A DNA stretch of 64,000 nt from Polytrichum commune (Eukaryota > Streptophyta > Polytrichopsida > Polytrichales > Polytrichaceae). The position numbers and the translations under genes were made by a program. Position 1 is the first letter of the stretch. Every line of letters begins with the position of its first letter. Location: contig OX485808.1 in NCBI GenBank assembly GCA_950295325.1, forward strand, positions 29,284,527-29,348,526. The letters are read 5' to 3'. The notes beneath the pieces were generated by a model. The model had not been told where the DNA came from and searched no databases. It worked only from the letters and a program-made list of their open reading frames with translations. Below are positions 23,726 to 36,570 of the stretch, piece after piece.

Positions 23726-26627
23726 ATTGTCCCATATGCAACCTTCACTTGTGCTTTTTGTTGTTGCTCTTAAACAAGTTATGGACTAAGGATCTCGTTG
23801 GTGGTACTTCATGCAATGTTCTGATGGTGCACAACCATAACAAATGCTTGTGGGCTAGCTGCGCAATGCGCAACAATCTATAATAATGCTATTGCTTGTA
23901 GAAACCATCATGTATCAATGTCATAGGTTGTAAGATCAATGTGACAATCACAAGTGTGGAAAACTTCCTCGTAGATGCTTGATGAAACATGCTCATTAGT
24001 GTAACTTTTTGAATAGTGTGACTTATTTTGTTGATTTGGGGTTCAAAGACACTGAGGAAAAATTAAGAATTTGAACAACTCCATGTGTATTCTCCATGTA
24101 AGCATATCCTTTGCTATAGATATTAGAGTTTCATATTCTAAGCATGACTAGAAATAATAATCTTGCTTATATCCCCCATAATGCATTGTCTATAATGGTT
24201 TTCGCCTCCCATTTGCTATTACAATAATAGTATTGGTTTTGAACATTTATAAAAAGCTTGGAAATTGTAGAGGAAAGATCCTCTAGCATCGACTGAATTC
24301 CTAGGGAACGAGATGGAACAAGTTATATGGTAGGAAGATCATTCCATAGTGTAGTAAAATCATTGATAACCAATAATATAATATATGTTGAGCTCATTCA
24401 AGAGTGAACTAATAGTAGGAGTTTGACGTTTAAGCACAGACTAGTTCCAGAAAGCACACCATTGTGTTGTCTCGTATGATATTGTTAAAATATAGAGTGT
24501 TGCTCATGCTCATAGGAGTTTATAATATGGGTTCTCTAAGTTATGAATATGTGGTCATGTTGTTGTCACTTCTCCCTTGAAGGTGTGATAGAAAATGATA
24601 TATTACATTATTGGAATTGTGCATACAAACATTCCAAGACGCGGTCACTAGGCATTATTAAGGAGAATGTGTGGTCATTGTTTTTGGACATCCATGTCTT
24701 GAGGATGTTAACACTAGAAGCTTCATACGTTCTTTTCTCACTTCTTTGTCTTTGACTATTTGTTTGAATTGTGTTGAAGTTAAATCATTGTGGTATGATA
24801 TTCTCTTATGTGCATATTACAATATTAGGATCTCCAAAGCCACATTGGTGAGGTGAGTGTGAGTTTATGTGGAGATAAATGTATATGTGTTTCACCTTTT
24901 TGACATTGGAGAGTTGATGCCATCATTGTCTGTGGAACAACTATGAACTTGTTTCTAACCATGTCCACTTGAGATTGATCTTCTTAAGAATCGGGATTAA
25001 AATGGCGCTTCGTTTCATTCTGGATGAAAATTAAAAAAGGGTGGTGTGTTTTATTTTTCAATCGAACCGAGAAGAAAAGACCACTATGCCAGAGTATGGT
25101 AGAGTGCATATGACAATGTCAAAGCATGCTAGAAAACGAGGTGTGGTTAGTGGAGATCATCGAAATGACAAAAAAAAACTTGGACTAAAAATGAATTTCC
25201 AAAGATGGTTGTGCGTATTGCAGTTAGAGGTGGATGAGATGATATGAAGGATTAGTACAACACTTTGGAAAATTTCATCTTTCAAGTTGTGGAACTTTGG
25301 AGCCGCATTGAACAACAAAGAGAAGAATATACATAGATGTTTGAAAGAGGCCACCATGCAAGAAGGAAGTGAAGGTTCTCCCTCATTGACTCAGGTGATC
25401 ATGTCCCCAAAACATGTCTCACGTCCTCAACAAATTTGTAAAAGTTGTATTTTTTGCAATTGTAGTTTTTGAATCATCCAAGAGTGTTGTTGATGACCTT
25501 GCATGCTTTGTTAAATGCCCACAATATTAAAAGTGCAATTGTTGTGGATTCCTCCAGAGTTGTTCCAAATGGTTAGATAAAGAAATCTAGCTTTTGTGCT
25601 CTTTCTAGTTGTCATTCACATTGTTGATAACAAGTTTTATGCTCAAATTTTCTTGTTGGTTGTGATTCTCGATTGGTTAGGAATAAGAGTGTGTTATGGT
25701 TGTGATGGATTGTGCATCCTTGTTGAATTCCATGCAAATTTCACCACTTGATGTCTTATAATGTTCTTATCCTTTGTCCCTCCAAACTTGTAATGGACAA
25801 CATTTTGAGTAGTAATAAGTTTATGGAGGTCCTAATAATTTAATATGGATATTTTAGAGTTTTGAAGTTATTCACATCTAGGGAACAAATTATAATTTAG
25901 CCTTTATAAATTGGAACTTGGAATTTTTTTTATCTCTTATAGCCGTGGTGAACAAAGCAATATTTTTAATTTATGTGTCACACAAAACTTTATGTGTTAT
26001 CTTATACGTTTTAGGTCTACAAAACATAACATACTTCAACATTTCTCTAAAAGAAATTGGATGGGTGAAGAATTTTATATCATGTCCACTTGGGAAGAGG
26101 TTATATGCACCTCATGACACTCCGATCATATGGGATGCGCACAATAAGTTGGTATTTGTCTCATGTTGGACCTCTTATGAAGTCTATGATTAATTCATGA
26201 TATTTAAAGCACCTAAATTTGTAAGGGATTAAGCATGCTATTCATCTTGGGTTTAATTTTATGCTATGACATCAAACTTTGATAGTGCGATGTTATGTGT
26301 TGAACATTGCGGACCAAAAATGTCAATAAGTGCCATGTGATGAAGTATATTAAAATGCAAAGTTGACATATTAGTTCAATGTCCAATATAATCAAGTCAT
26401 GTGTTACTTTATGATGTTGATATGTTTGGCATGTTCCGTAAAAAGAATTTGTTGAAAACAACACAACAATGGCACCAAGTTGGCATCAAGCATAAAAGAA
26501 GTCTTGCTATGTAATATGTACACAAATTATGCCAAATGTTATTGTCTTTTTCTTTGTGTGACGTGGCATTCAATTTGTGGATGCCACATGGCTCTAATTC
26601 TTCATTTCTTTTTTGTTTTGTATGTAG
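23726..26627. other. Stretch without a supported gene, upstream of the kinase locus
   Basis: AT-rich. Several 60-90 codon ORFs lack motifs. An upstream exon of the kinase gene could lie here, because the kinase exon begins directly after a TATGTAG acceptor, but I could not identify it. Confidence 0.3.
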
Positions 26628-28226
26628 GATATGATGGTTAATCAATCCAATATCTTGAGGCTTTGTATACTCGATACCGAGTATATGCAACGACTTGTGC
26701 ATGAGGGTGGTGCCAAGTTTGCATTGAATCAAAACCAATGCATATGTCTCGGGCAAACACTCGAAGAAATCACCAAAAACCTAGCCAATATTTTCTCCCA
26801 TGCCGATGCATTGTTTAACAACTGTGACTTGCTCTTGAAGGAGTTGTTTCGGATTATTGAAAGGGCCAAGTTGTTGGTACAAGAATGCTATGGCGAGAAA
26901 TGGTGGCATGCAGCATTGCTCCAAATCCATAATGAAGAGGCGTTCCAAGATTTGTTCATGGATCTCAACTCTTGTCATGATGATATTTATGGACACCTAA
27001 AAGGCCAATGGGTTGGACAGTTGGACGAATTTTGGAAGGATGTGAGTTTTTCACTAAGCACCATGAGTGAATTGGGAGTTGAAGATCATTGTGTATTGGT
27101 GAAGCGTTTACAAGAAACCATAGAATCCACGCATTCGTCTTCTAAGGACAAGGACCTTGATGAAGAGTTAACAATTGCGACATACTTGTTGAATAGATAT
27201 GACACTCAAGGAAACTACGTGAATGGTGGACACCATGTGGAGGTTAATGCACGTCTAGGTTGGCGAGGCTCAAGCCCACTTGGGAAAGGTGCATATGGGA
27301 GTGTAGTGGAAACAACTTGGTTTGGTTTGCCATGCGCAAAGAAGGTGCAAGTTTTGGATGAACGAACGGAAGGTGGGGACAAATCCTTCAAGAGAGAGGT
27401 TGCCATACTTGCAAATGTCAATCATCCAAATGTCATAAAGTTCATATGTTGTGGCAGAAAACCAGAGAAATGCAAAAGTTTCATTGCTATGGAGCTTCTT
27501 GACACAAGCTTGCAAGAATTGATCGACAAGGTCTCAAATGACGGAACAAAGACACCCTTCCCAATTCAAGTAGCCATAGACATCATCTTACAAATCGCAA
27601 AGGGCATGAGCTATCTACATGAGAAGAAAATTGCGCATCGGGATTTAAAACCTAGAAATGTATGGGTGCATGAAATCATGGTTGATGAATTGCACAAGGA
27701 CAACTATGTGAATGTGAAGTTGGTGGATTTTGGATATTCAAAATCATATGCGTATAGCAACATTTCTAATAATTTAAGCCAAGGTATTGGTACATTGTTC
27801 TACAAAGCACCAGAGTTATACCAACACACCAAACAAATGACAATGAGCATGATGTATATTGCAAGGGAAAAAGTGAATGCTTGTCAAGCTGATGTATATA
27901 GTTTTGGTGTGATGTGTTCAACAATACTCTCAGGACGAACACCATTTGGAGGCAATGGTTATGATATTGTTGCAAGGCTAAAGTCAGGTGAGAGGCCATG
28001 GGTGCCTGATGATTGTCCCGAAGCTTTGGTCTCCTTGATCAATGAATGTTGGTCATTAGACCGAACAAAGAGACCCACATTCAAGGAGATTCGCACAACA
28101 TTGGAGGATTTGAGAAGCTCCATTTTAACAAGAAATGTTGCACCTAGAAAGAGAGAGGTGCAAAATGAAAGAACTTTGTTTCAAAGGATTTTAAATTTAC
28201 CTCACAACATCATATATTTGTGGAAG
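26628..28226 (+). CDS. Protein kinase exon of a kinase-NB-ARC-LRR (PNL-type) resistance gene
   Basis: Plant NLRs of this class are thought to sense pathogens, with the kinase replacing the usual TIR or coiled-coil N-terminus. The exon follows an acceptor AG at 26626-26627 and contains ATG at 26631, so the start may be here or in an earlier exon. Numbering from that ATG: about 200 residues of amphipathic helical sequence, then a kinase with glycine loop GKGAYGSV (218-225), Lys 237/238, catalytic HRD (336-338, AHRDLKPRN), DFG (366-368) and APE (393-395). All catalytic residues are present, so it should be active, unlike many pseudokinases. The helical N-terminus recalls the HeLo-type bundle of plant MLKL-like proteins; this is inference. 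The exon ends at GT 28227 on a codon boundary. Confidence 0.8.
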
Positions 28227-28492
28227 GTACTGATCCTACCTAAATATATGGCATAGATATTGGTTCACTTTTGAATGGCCTCAAAATACAATCAATTTAT
28301 CTTGTTGTACGTATCTATTCTCGTCAAATATTGGATCCAAATCGCAAGTTTGAAATCTTATTATAAGTGGTGTATTCTTTTAAATGAGATAATCAAGGTA
28401 CTTTGATAGCATTCATAGAAATCATACTCTTTTGTGCTTATTGTCACTTATGTTTTCAAACCAATATCTAATATCTAATTTTGTATATACAG

Positions 28493-29614
28493 GATTTTCA
28501 AGTTTTTGCACCATTGTCATGGGCAAACCGAATACTTCCATCACAATTTTGGTCCACACATTCATTACCGTCACTCCCGATTCATTTTGTCAATATTGAT
28601 AAGAAAATGTCAAGCGTGTTAATTAGACTAGAATCCAATCAAATTTTGGGCATCGTCGGGATGGGTGGAAGTGGAAAGACCACTTTGACAAAGGCCATTC
28701 TTCATCGTGTGCATCAAGGCTTTGAAGCAACAAGCTTTGTGGAAAACATGAGAGACTCCAAAAATGTTTTGGATATACAAAGACAATTGTTAAAGGATCT
28801 CAACTACGCGAGCTCCATATCGACCATAGAAGAGGGGTTCAAGTGCTTACAAAACATATTTGAGAAGAAGAAGGTCTTTGTTGTCTTTGATGATGTTGCC
28901 TCTCAAGAACAACTCCATGGGCTAGTTTCATCTACGTGGGTGTTTGCTAAGGGTAGCAAGATCATTGCCACAAGTCAAAATTGGCAAGACTTAAGAACAA
29001 CTTGTAATTCACCCACCGGAAAGATGGACATGGAGTTATTGGACAAAGATCAAGCAAAGGAGCTATTCTACAAGCATGCATTTTCCCATCAACAACTGCA
29101 AGGGCCGCAATTTGAAGAAGTTGCCAACAAAGTCATCGAAGCATGTGGTGGATTGCCTTTGAGCTTGGAAGTATTGGGAAGTTATTTGTGTGGAGTTGAA
29201 AGGCCTAGGATATGGCAGAACACATTGCTAAGATTACAGAGGGGACAATGCCTTGGTGGTAGTTGGGTTAACGACAGGATATGGAGAACGTTGAGGATAA
29301 GCTATGATAATTTGGATGAAGAGGAGAAGACCGTGTTTTTGGACATTGCTTGTTTTTTTGGTCGTGATGTTGTCAAGGAGGGGATGCAAGTAGAGAAGGC
29401 ATTGAAAAAATGGAGTTGTGATGATGGTAACGCTGATCTTGCGCTTTTGAATCTCATGGACCGAAGCCTTGTGCGAATCAATTCGGATGGGATGTTGACA
29501 ATGCATGATCATTTACGTGACATGGGACGTATGATAGCATGCAAAGAGCATTTTAGAGGACAAAGAATTTGGAATCTCCATGAGTTTGAGGCCACCAAAT
29601 CTGATGCATCCATG
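28493..29614 (+). CDS. NB-ARC exon, copy 1
   Basis: This 1122-bp exon (374 codons) starts after CAG at 28492 and ends before GT at 29615, phase 0 at both ends. It continues the kinase frame across a 266-bp intron. The NB-ARC is the ADP/ATP switch of plant NLRs. Motifs in order by exon residue: P-loop GMGGSGKTT (56-64), kinase-2 KKVFVVFDDV (126-135, Phe where Leu is usual), RNBS-B GSKIIATSQNW (154-164), GLPL (220-223), FLDIACFF (282-289), MHD (337-339). The kinase-2 context without Trp and the FLDIACFF motif are TIR-type. No frame breaks. Confidence 0.85.
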
Positions 29615-30042
29615 GTAAATGAATATTCATCATCTTTGTCTAGTTTCATACTACAAAGACATTGATTTTCAATGAAATTGAGTTTGCACTTGTACGATTC
29701 GTTGGTTAAAAGAATGTGGGGATAATTATGTATTTGACATACTTCTTTTTTTATCTATTCATGAAATGAGAAATAATCCAACAATGTATGGAATGGTTTA
29801 GAGATTAGTTTACATCAACTTTTGAATGGGCTCAAAATATAATCAATTTATCTTGTTGTATCTATTCTTGTCAAATATTGGATCCAAATTGCAATTATTA
29901 CTATTTTTCTTATGAATAGTATTGTAATCTTTTAAATGAGATAATCAAGGTACTTTGATAGCATTCATAGAAATCATACTCTTTGCTATTATTGTCACTT
30001 ATGTTTCAAGCCAATATCTAATATCAAATTGTGTATCTATAG

Positions 30043-31164
30043 GGTTTTCATGTTTGTGCACCGTTGTCACGGGCAAACCGAACACTTCCATCACAAGTGC
30101 GGTCCACACATTCATTACCATTACTCCCGATTCATTTTGTCAATATTGATAAAATGATGTCAAAGGTGTTATTTCAACTTGAATCCAATCAAATTCTAGG
30201 CATTGTTGGGACGGGTGGAAGTGGAAAAACCACTTTGACAAAGGCCATTCTTCATCATGTGCATCAAAGCTTTGAAGCAACAAGCTTTGTGGCAAATATG
30301 AGAGACTCCAAAAATATCTTGGATATACAAAGACAATTGCTAAAGGATCTCAAATACGAAAACTCCATATCGGCCATAGAGGAGGGGTCCAAGTGCTTAC
30401 GAAACATATTTGAGAAGAAAAAGGTCTTCGTTGTCCTTGATGATGTTGCCTCTCAAGAACAACTCCATGGGCTAGTTTCATCTACGTGGGTGTTTGCTAA
30501 GGGTAGCAAGATCATTATCACAAGTCAAAATTGGCAAGACTTAAAAACAACTTGTATGTCATACACTGGAAAGGTGAACATGGAGTTATTGGACGAAGAT
30601 CAAGCAAAGGAGCTATTCTATAAGCATGCATTTCCCCATCAACGACTTCAAGGGCCGCAATTTGAAGAAGTTGCCAACAAAGTCATTGAAGCATGTGGTA
30701 GATTGCCTTTGAGCTTGGAAGTATTGGGAAGTTATTTGTGTGGAGTTGAAAGGCTTAGGATATGGCAACAAACATTGCGAAGATTACGGAGGGGAAAATG
30801 CCTTATTGGTAGTTGGTACAACAAAAGGATATGGAGAACGTTGAGGATAAGCTACGATAATTTGGATGAAGAGGAGAAGAGCATGTTTTTGGACATTGCT
30901 TGTTTTTTTTGTCGTGATGTTCTCAAGGAGGGGATGCAAGAAGAGAAAGCGTTGAAAATATGGGATTGTGATGATACTAATGCACATTTTTCACTTTTGA
31001 ATCTTATGGACCGAAGTCTCGTGGGAATCGATTCAGATGGGATGTTGACAATGCATGATCATTTACGTGACATGGGACGTATGATAGCATGCAAAGAGCA
31101 TATTAGAGGACAAAGAATTTGGAATCTCCATGAGTTTGAGGCCACCAAATCTGATGCGTCCATG
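30043..31164 (+). CDS. NB-ARC exon, copy 2 (tandem duplicate)
   Basis: Same length (1122 bp) and phase (0-0) as copy 1. By hand count 56 of 374 residues differ, about 85% identity. P-loop is GTGGSGKTT, kinase-2 KKVFVVLDDV (consensus), RNBS-B GSKIIITSQNW, MHD intact. The GLPL motif is RLPL (Gly to Arg). Flanking intron sequence is duplicated as well (28267 onward against 29818 onward), so the unit is about 1550 bp. The 428-bp intron between the copies has GT at 29615 and AG at 30041-30042. The downstream donor is GT at 31165. Confidence 0.85.
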
Positions 31165-31379
31165 GTAAATGAGTATTTATCATCTTTGTCTAGTTTCATA
31201 ATCATAAAACATGAATTTTTAATGAAATTGAGTTTGCACTTGTAAGATTCCTTGGTAAAAAGAATGTGAGGGAAGTAAATGTATTTGATTCAAGTATTTT
31301 CAATCTATTGATAGAATATGACAAAATCCACGCACTTAATGTATTGCCATAACAATGGTTTGTGTTGTGGCTGATGCAG

Positions 31380-32330
31380 ATGATACAAAATGTGGAAGGT
31401 ATTCATAGGGCTAGATCTCATTGTAATTATAAGACGATCACAAGCTCTTGCATATGAACGATTGTGTGAATTTGGATTATTTTCAGAAAACATTGAAGAA
31501 TGCGAGTAAATTGATGGATAAGCATGATTTTTAGCAAATACAGATGTGAACAAATCGAAAGGCTACAACCATCATTTTTCATTCCAATCAAACAATTGCG
31601 TGTGTTGGAGATGGAGAAGTTTGTGCATTTGCAACACCTTCCATTTGAAATTGGAATATCTTAGCTTGATTGTACCAGAATTGGTTGGTTTTGCATTGTA
31701 CCAAAATCAATTGATCTCTTGATTTCTTTGGCTACATTGAATATGGATGGTTGCCGGAGGTTGGAGGAAGAACTAGAGACATTGGGCTATTTGGATTCAT
31801 TGGTTACATTGGTATTGAGTGATTGGTGGAGCCTAAAGGAATTACCAAAGACATTAGGCAGCTTAACTTCATTGGTTACATTGGACTTGAGTAATTGCTT
31901 GAACTGGAAGGAATTATCAAAGACCTTGGGCAACTTTACTTCATTGATTATTTTGGACTTGAGTAATTGCTCGAACTTGAAGGAATGACCAGAGACATTG
32001 GGCAAGTTGACTTCATTGATTACATTGAATTTGAGTGATTACAAGAATTTGGAGAAATTACCTGACACATTGGGCAACTCAACTTCGTCGGTGCATTGTA
32101 CTTGAATTATTGCTCGAACTTGAAGAAATTATTGGAGACATTAGGCAACTTGACTTTATTGGTTACATTTAACTTGAATCAATGCGAGAATTTGGAGAAA
32201 TTACTAGAATTATATGGTTGTGTTTCTTTGAATGAACTTCAATTTATCCTATGTAAAATTGCATCTTTTGAGGAATTTGTGCTTGTATTTTTGTACAAAG
32301 TTAAAGAAAATGCCCAATACATTTCGAGAC
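31380..32330 (+). pseudogene. Decayed LRR exon of the kinase-NB-ARC gene
   Basis: An acceptor (GATGCAG, ending 31379) leads in phase 0 into MIQNVEGIHRARS, like the 'VEGI' segment that follows NB-ARC in TIR-type NLRs. A stop follows after 26 codons. From 31719 there are five 24-residue LRRs of the form SLVTLDLSNC.NLKELPKTLGNLT. The fourth has TGA at 31986-31988 where Leu is expected, a single-base change from TTA. The frame shifts again at about 32085 and LRR sequence continues at 32096. The ligand-sensing end is therefore probably not made as a full LRR, unless these are sequence errors. A TIR element starts at 32394. Confidence 0.7.
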
Positions 32331-32393
32331 TTGACAAAATAGTGTGTGTTTTGGGAATTAGTACCACACACACTAATTGGGACAATCAACGTA

Positions 32394-32919
32394 GTGCAGG
32401 CCTCCTTAAATGTGGGATTCTAAAAAAAAACCCCACTTTTACCACATTTAAGCCTCATCAGACCCCACTTTTAAGAGAGTGAGTCCAAAGCATTGTTCAA
32501 AGCACTTTTAAGAGAGCATTGTCCAAAGGTGCAAAACGATGCACTTGGGGTCGATTGCAGTTACAGGTACACTTGCAGACCTTGTTGCGGACCTTATTGC
32601 GGACCTCCGCGTCACTGTAGTGATCATGCCGAAGAAAAAGTCGAGCCCCTGGCAGCCGGCCAACAAACAGAAGCTCAGGCTGCATGCAGTTTGACGCACT
32701 AGCCATCATTTAAACCATGTTTTGTATTTGACTTCGCTATCATGAATAAAACAAACACAATTTGAGGCGCCAATTTGACTCTAAATTCTAAAATGGCCCA
32801 CATGGACCCCACTTTTAGTTGCTAAAAGTGCGGTTTACCACTCTGGACCCCCCAATCAACCCCACTTTTAGCTTAAGAGGGCTAAAAGTGGGGTTTACCA
32901 CTCTTAAGGAGGCCTGCTC
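32394..32919. mobile_element. TIR element, 526 bp, TA duplication
   Basis: GTGCAGGCCTCCTTAA at the left and GAGCAGGCCTCCTTAA (inverted) at the right, flanked by TA on both sides. Inside are further inverted words around CCCCACTTTTA. Class uncertain: Tc1/mariner-like by the TA. Non-coding. Confidence 0.6.
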
Positions 32920-33319
32920 TATACACACATGTCAATCGATGATTTGACATCAAATAGCACTCAATCTCAAAACTAATTTATAAGTTGATACTATCAAAAA
33001 TTGGTACAATATAGAGAGTTTTACAAAAAAAAAATCAACACACAAAGTATACGTGCAACATAATTAGTTAATTGCCACTTGGACATTGTAGAATTTTGAA
33101 ATATGATATTTGTAGTGTAGGCAAATCATTGTGGACAATCTTCTACTTGCCAATGGAAAACTACAAGGCTCTACATTGGTTGTTTGTTGAAGTCTAGTAA
33201 AATGGTCATATTTCTTGTGGAAGTAAGTGATCTATTCAATGTTGCATTTGTTGTATGATACTTTAAAATAATTAATAGACCACTACACATACACTGCATA
33301 TTGTATGGTTTTCCACATA
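32920..33319. other. Stretch without a supported gene
   Basis: AT-rich, nothing recognised on either strand. Confidence 0.3.
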
Positions 33320-33929
33320 GGGTGCAAGCACGGTAAAGTGGACAACTTTTGATCCCTGCCTAGTGTTGAAAATGAAAGTGAAAGTGAAAGTGATTCAATT
33401 TAATGTACTAACTTTGAATTTGTGAAGAAAAAAATCATAGGATTTTTAGAAACACATTGACTTACAAAGCCAAGCAATTTATGATGACCAAAAAGTTTCC
33501 AAGAAAAATGTACATATTTTAGAAGATTATGCAAGTAGGTGATATTGAACAAGTGACTATCTAAAATATGTTTAAAATAAAATAAAATAACATTATATAT
33601 GGTTTTCTACAAAGTTTTGTGATGATCTCAAGTAGATAATAAATTAAAGGAATACAAGCAAAAATTCCAACTTCAAAATAGTTAAGGTCATGAAATCCAC
33701 GTCCAAAACCAGACTCAACCATTTGCTTTTGAGCATCACTTTTGATGCTAAGTATTGAAGGTCTCAACTTGATATTCTACACTTGAGTATTCAACATAAC
33801 AATAGAGGTCATCTTAAAAAATATCCAATTTAAATAACGCTTTGCTACTACTTTTAGGCCTTTGACCCAAAAAAAATTGGTTCTAGTATACTGGAGCACT
33901 TTTTGGTCCACTTTACCATGCTTGCACCC
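33320..33929. mobile_element. TIR element, 610 bp, TA duplication
   Basis: The terminal repeat GGGTGCAAGCAYGGTAAAGT (about 24 bp) is present inverted at both ends, flanked by TA (33318-33319 and 33930-33931). Interior AT-rich. 33323-33520 is related to 14396-14585, so the family has at least two copies here. Tc1/mariner-like by the TA, but no transposase. Confidence 0.75.
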
Positions 33930-34084
33930 TATATTAAGTAATGATTTGCCCAACTACAACTCATATTGTTGTAGGACCTTAGGCAGGAATTTCACGTCTA
34001 AGTTTGTCACTACGTGTCATGTCCTTTTTTTTTTTTTGTAGATGAATGAAAGTGTAACTCATGGCACGTTTCAATTTATATATG

Positions 34085-35776
34085 TGTGAGCCCAAGATTG
34101 TGCCCACATGTCAACCTTATAATTAAAATTGCAAAAACCTTAGCACATATGCTTGCTTGAATTGTTAAAGAGATAAGAAAAGTGTGATGTGTTAAAGTTT
34201 AGATGTAGTTAAGTTAGTATTGATTTAGTTGAGTTAAGTTTTGATAATTGAGTATTACAAGCGAAAAACTAAAAATTAGAGGAGTGGTTTTAAATTAGAG
34301 TGGTTAATGTTAACTCAAGCGGCTTGGGCCAAGGATTAATATTTGTTTAGGTTAGGTTGATGTTGGTTTAAGGGGGGGGGGGGGCTTATGTGGAAGGTCC
34401 AGCGGGGATTCAAGTCGGGATAGGCCGAGGGCAGAGGCTGCCTATCACTGTTGGATTCTCGGATCGGAGGAGGGGGTCCCTGAGGCAGGGAAGGAAGCTC
34501 TCAAAGTACACAGATCAACTAGGAGCCTCGAGGAGCCGGCGAAGCCCTGCCTCGTTGGGCACCCAGAGTATGTTGTAGAGAGCCGGCCATATCCTGGAGA
34601 TGGCGGCAATGTGGGAGCTGCAAGGCCCGGAGGGCTGGGAAGAATGCTTCATCAGTTGGTCGAAAAAAGAGCGGCGAGGCAACAACCTGATGATTCGACA
34701 GTATGGTCAAGAAGGTCGGAAGAGTAAAGATTCAAAGTGCCAGTAGGAGTTTTGTTTTTTTTTCATTTGACATTCGCATGAGTATACAGGAGGAGGAGAA
34801 AACTTCGGTGCTAAGGCACAGCTGGAATTCGAACGGGCGATGCTTCTCTTGGGCGAGCAAAGGGCGAAGCAAGGGATCCGACAAATGACAGAAGTATCAC
34901 AAGCGCCGATTGGGCACTCAGTGTCAGGAGAAGAGGTATGTTGGGCAAGCTGTGGCTCAAAATACCAGGAGAGTGGACTTGCTGGTTGCAGCATAGAATT
35001 CCTACTTTCATGAACTAGAAACCGAATCAAGCCTCCATTGTCACCCGATTTGTGTATGTAATCGCTAGCTATGGAGGAGCTGTTGGGTGCGCACCCATAG
35101 GAGGGACGCAGCTTGAGTCGCCGGGACGGAGAGGTCTGGAGCCTTAGCTGACGGGTGACTGATTAGACTAGCTAGACTTCGAAACTACTGATACCACAGG
35201 GGCATAGCCATCGGAGGTAGTTGCTGGAATTGGTTGATGGGAGTTCGTTACAGAAGCCGAGAGCAGTTGGGTGTACCAGAACGGGGGAGGTGGTTGGGCT
35301 TGGCCTGGACTCAAGCATGGTTAATTATAATATACAGTAAGCGGGAACTAGCTTAGACATTAGCATTAGTGATTTTGGAGGGTTAAGTGTGAGATTAGTT
35401 GCTTGATTAGGGAGTGGTTGATCACATTGTAGGAAGGGGTCCAAACAAGCCGCTCTTGTGAGTTGGTGTTGTCTAATACCTTTAGACATTACCTAGGTAG
35501 TGTAGTGACTCACTGTTATGGGTGGGTCTTGAGAATAGTGTAGTTGTTTGCAAGCTTTTATGTTTGACAATAACCACACGGGAAGAGAGTATTTTTAAAT
35601 ACTTGGACCCATTGTTATTTTAATAAAAGGCGTGTGTTGAAGACTTGTGTTGGGATAGGTAAGACGGAGTGCATGGGTTACCGGTACCAAGGGGCAAGCA
35701 AGTTTTACTGAGTTCATGTGAGCCTTAGGCTCTCACTCGGACTACGACGCACAAGGGTGGGGGTTTATGGCTGACA
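34085..35776 (+). mobile_element. TG...CA element (family T2), 1692 bp, TSD ATATG
   Basis: Starts TGTGAGCCCA and ends GGCTGACA. ATATG lies at 34080-34084 and 35777-35781. It has the conserved GTGAGCCTTAGGCTCTCAC hairpin and GGGTGGGGGTTTA near the end, a GC-rich centre (34380-35300) related to the other copies, and AATAAA before the 3' block. No protein coding. Confidence 0.85.
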
Positions 35777-36471
35777 ATATGAAAATGGAATATGATGTCG
35801 TGAAGAATCCATCGGACAACTTTCTCTCTATGATTAGCGATTTTGGCATAATAGTGTTGTTATATTTCTTAACCACAATAATTCATGCTGTCAGAAAAGG
35901 TCTATGTTCCTTGTTTTGAACATATGATATTGTGGGCATGAAAATGACATGGATCAAAAAATATTACATTGATCAAAATTATTGTGGAAGGTGCCGGTCG
36001 GACCTAGATGACATCATCAACTTCAACTTCTTCATATGACCAATTCATATCAAGGTATACACGTGCCTAGACTAAACACAACAATTGGACACCTATATCT
36101 GAGAGATATGTAGTTAGGTGTGGATGTAAGAACCGGCACCAAAAAAAACATGTTTTTAAAAGAGAATGAATAATGTGCTCAAAAACATGTGAACCGATCT
36201 AGATTCAATCATCAACATGATTGGGGGGACCACTATACAAGGAAGACTTTACTAGTGTCTATTACATGCATTTGTCACATTATAGTTCATTAATCAAACA
36301 ATAGGGTTGCTATTTTCACTCCAAAAACATCACTCAGTCATCTTTTATTCTCCCTTCTCTCAAGGTTTCCTCTCAATATTTTTTTTATTCGGTATTGTCA
36401 GTTTTATTAGTGGGATGTAAGTTTCCATGTTGCCATGAAATTATAGAACAATATTCTTTTTGAGAACAATA
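35777..36471. other. Stretch without a supported gene
   Basis: No repeat or coding relationship recognised. Confidence 0.3.
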
Positions 36472-36570
36472 CACTAGAAGAATCCTTGTCCATTCCAACC
36501 ATGGTATCAATGACTCACTGTCCTAAGCAACTCATTAAACGACTGTGAGGCCTACCCAACTCACCTTCTG

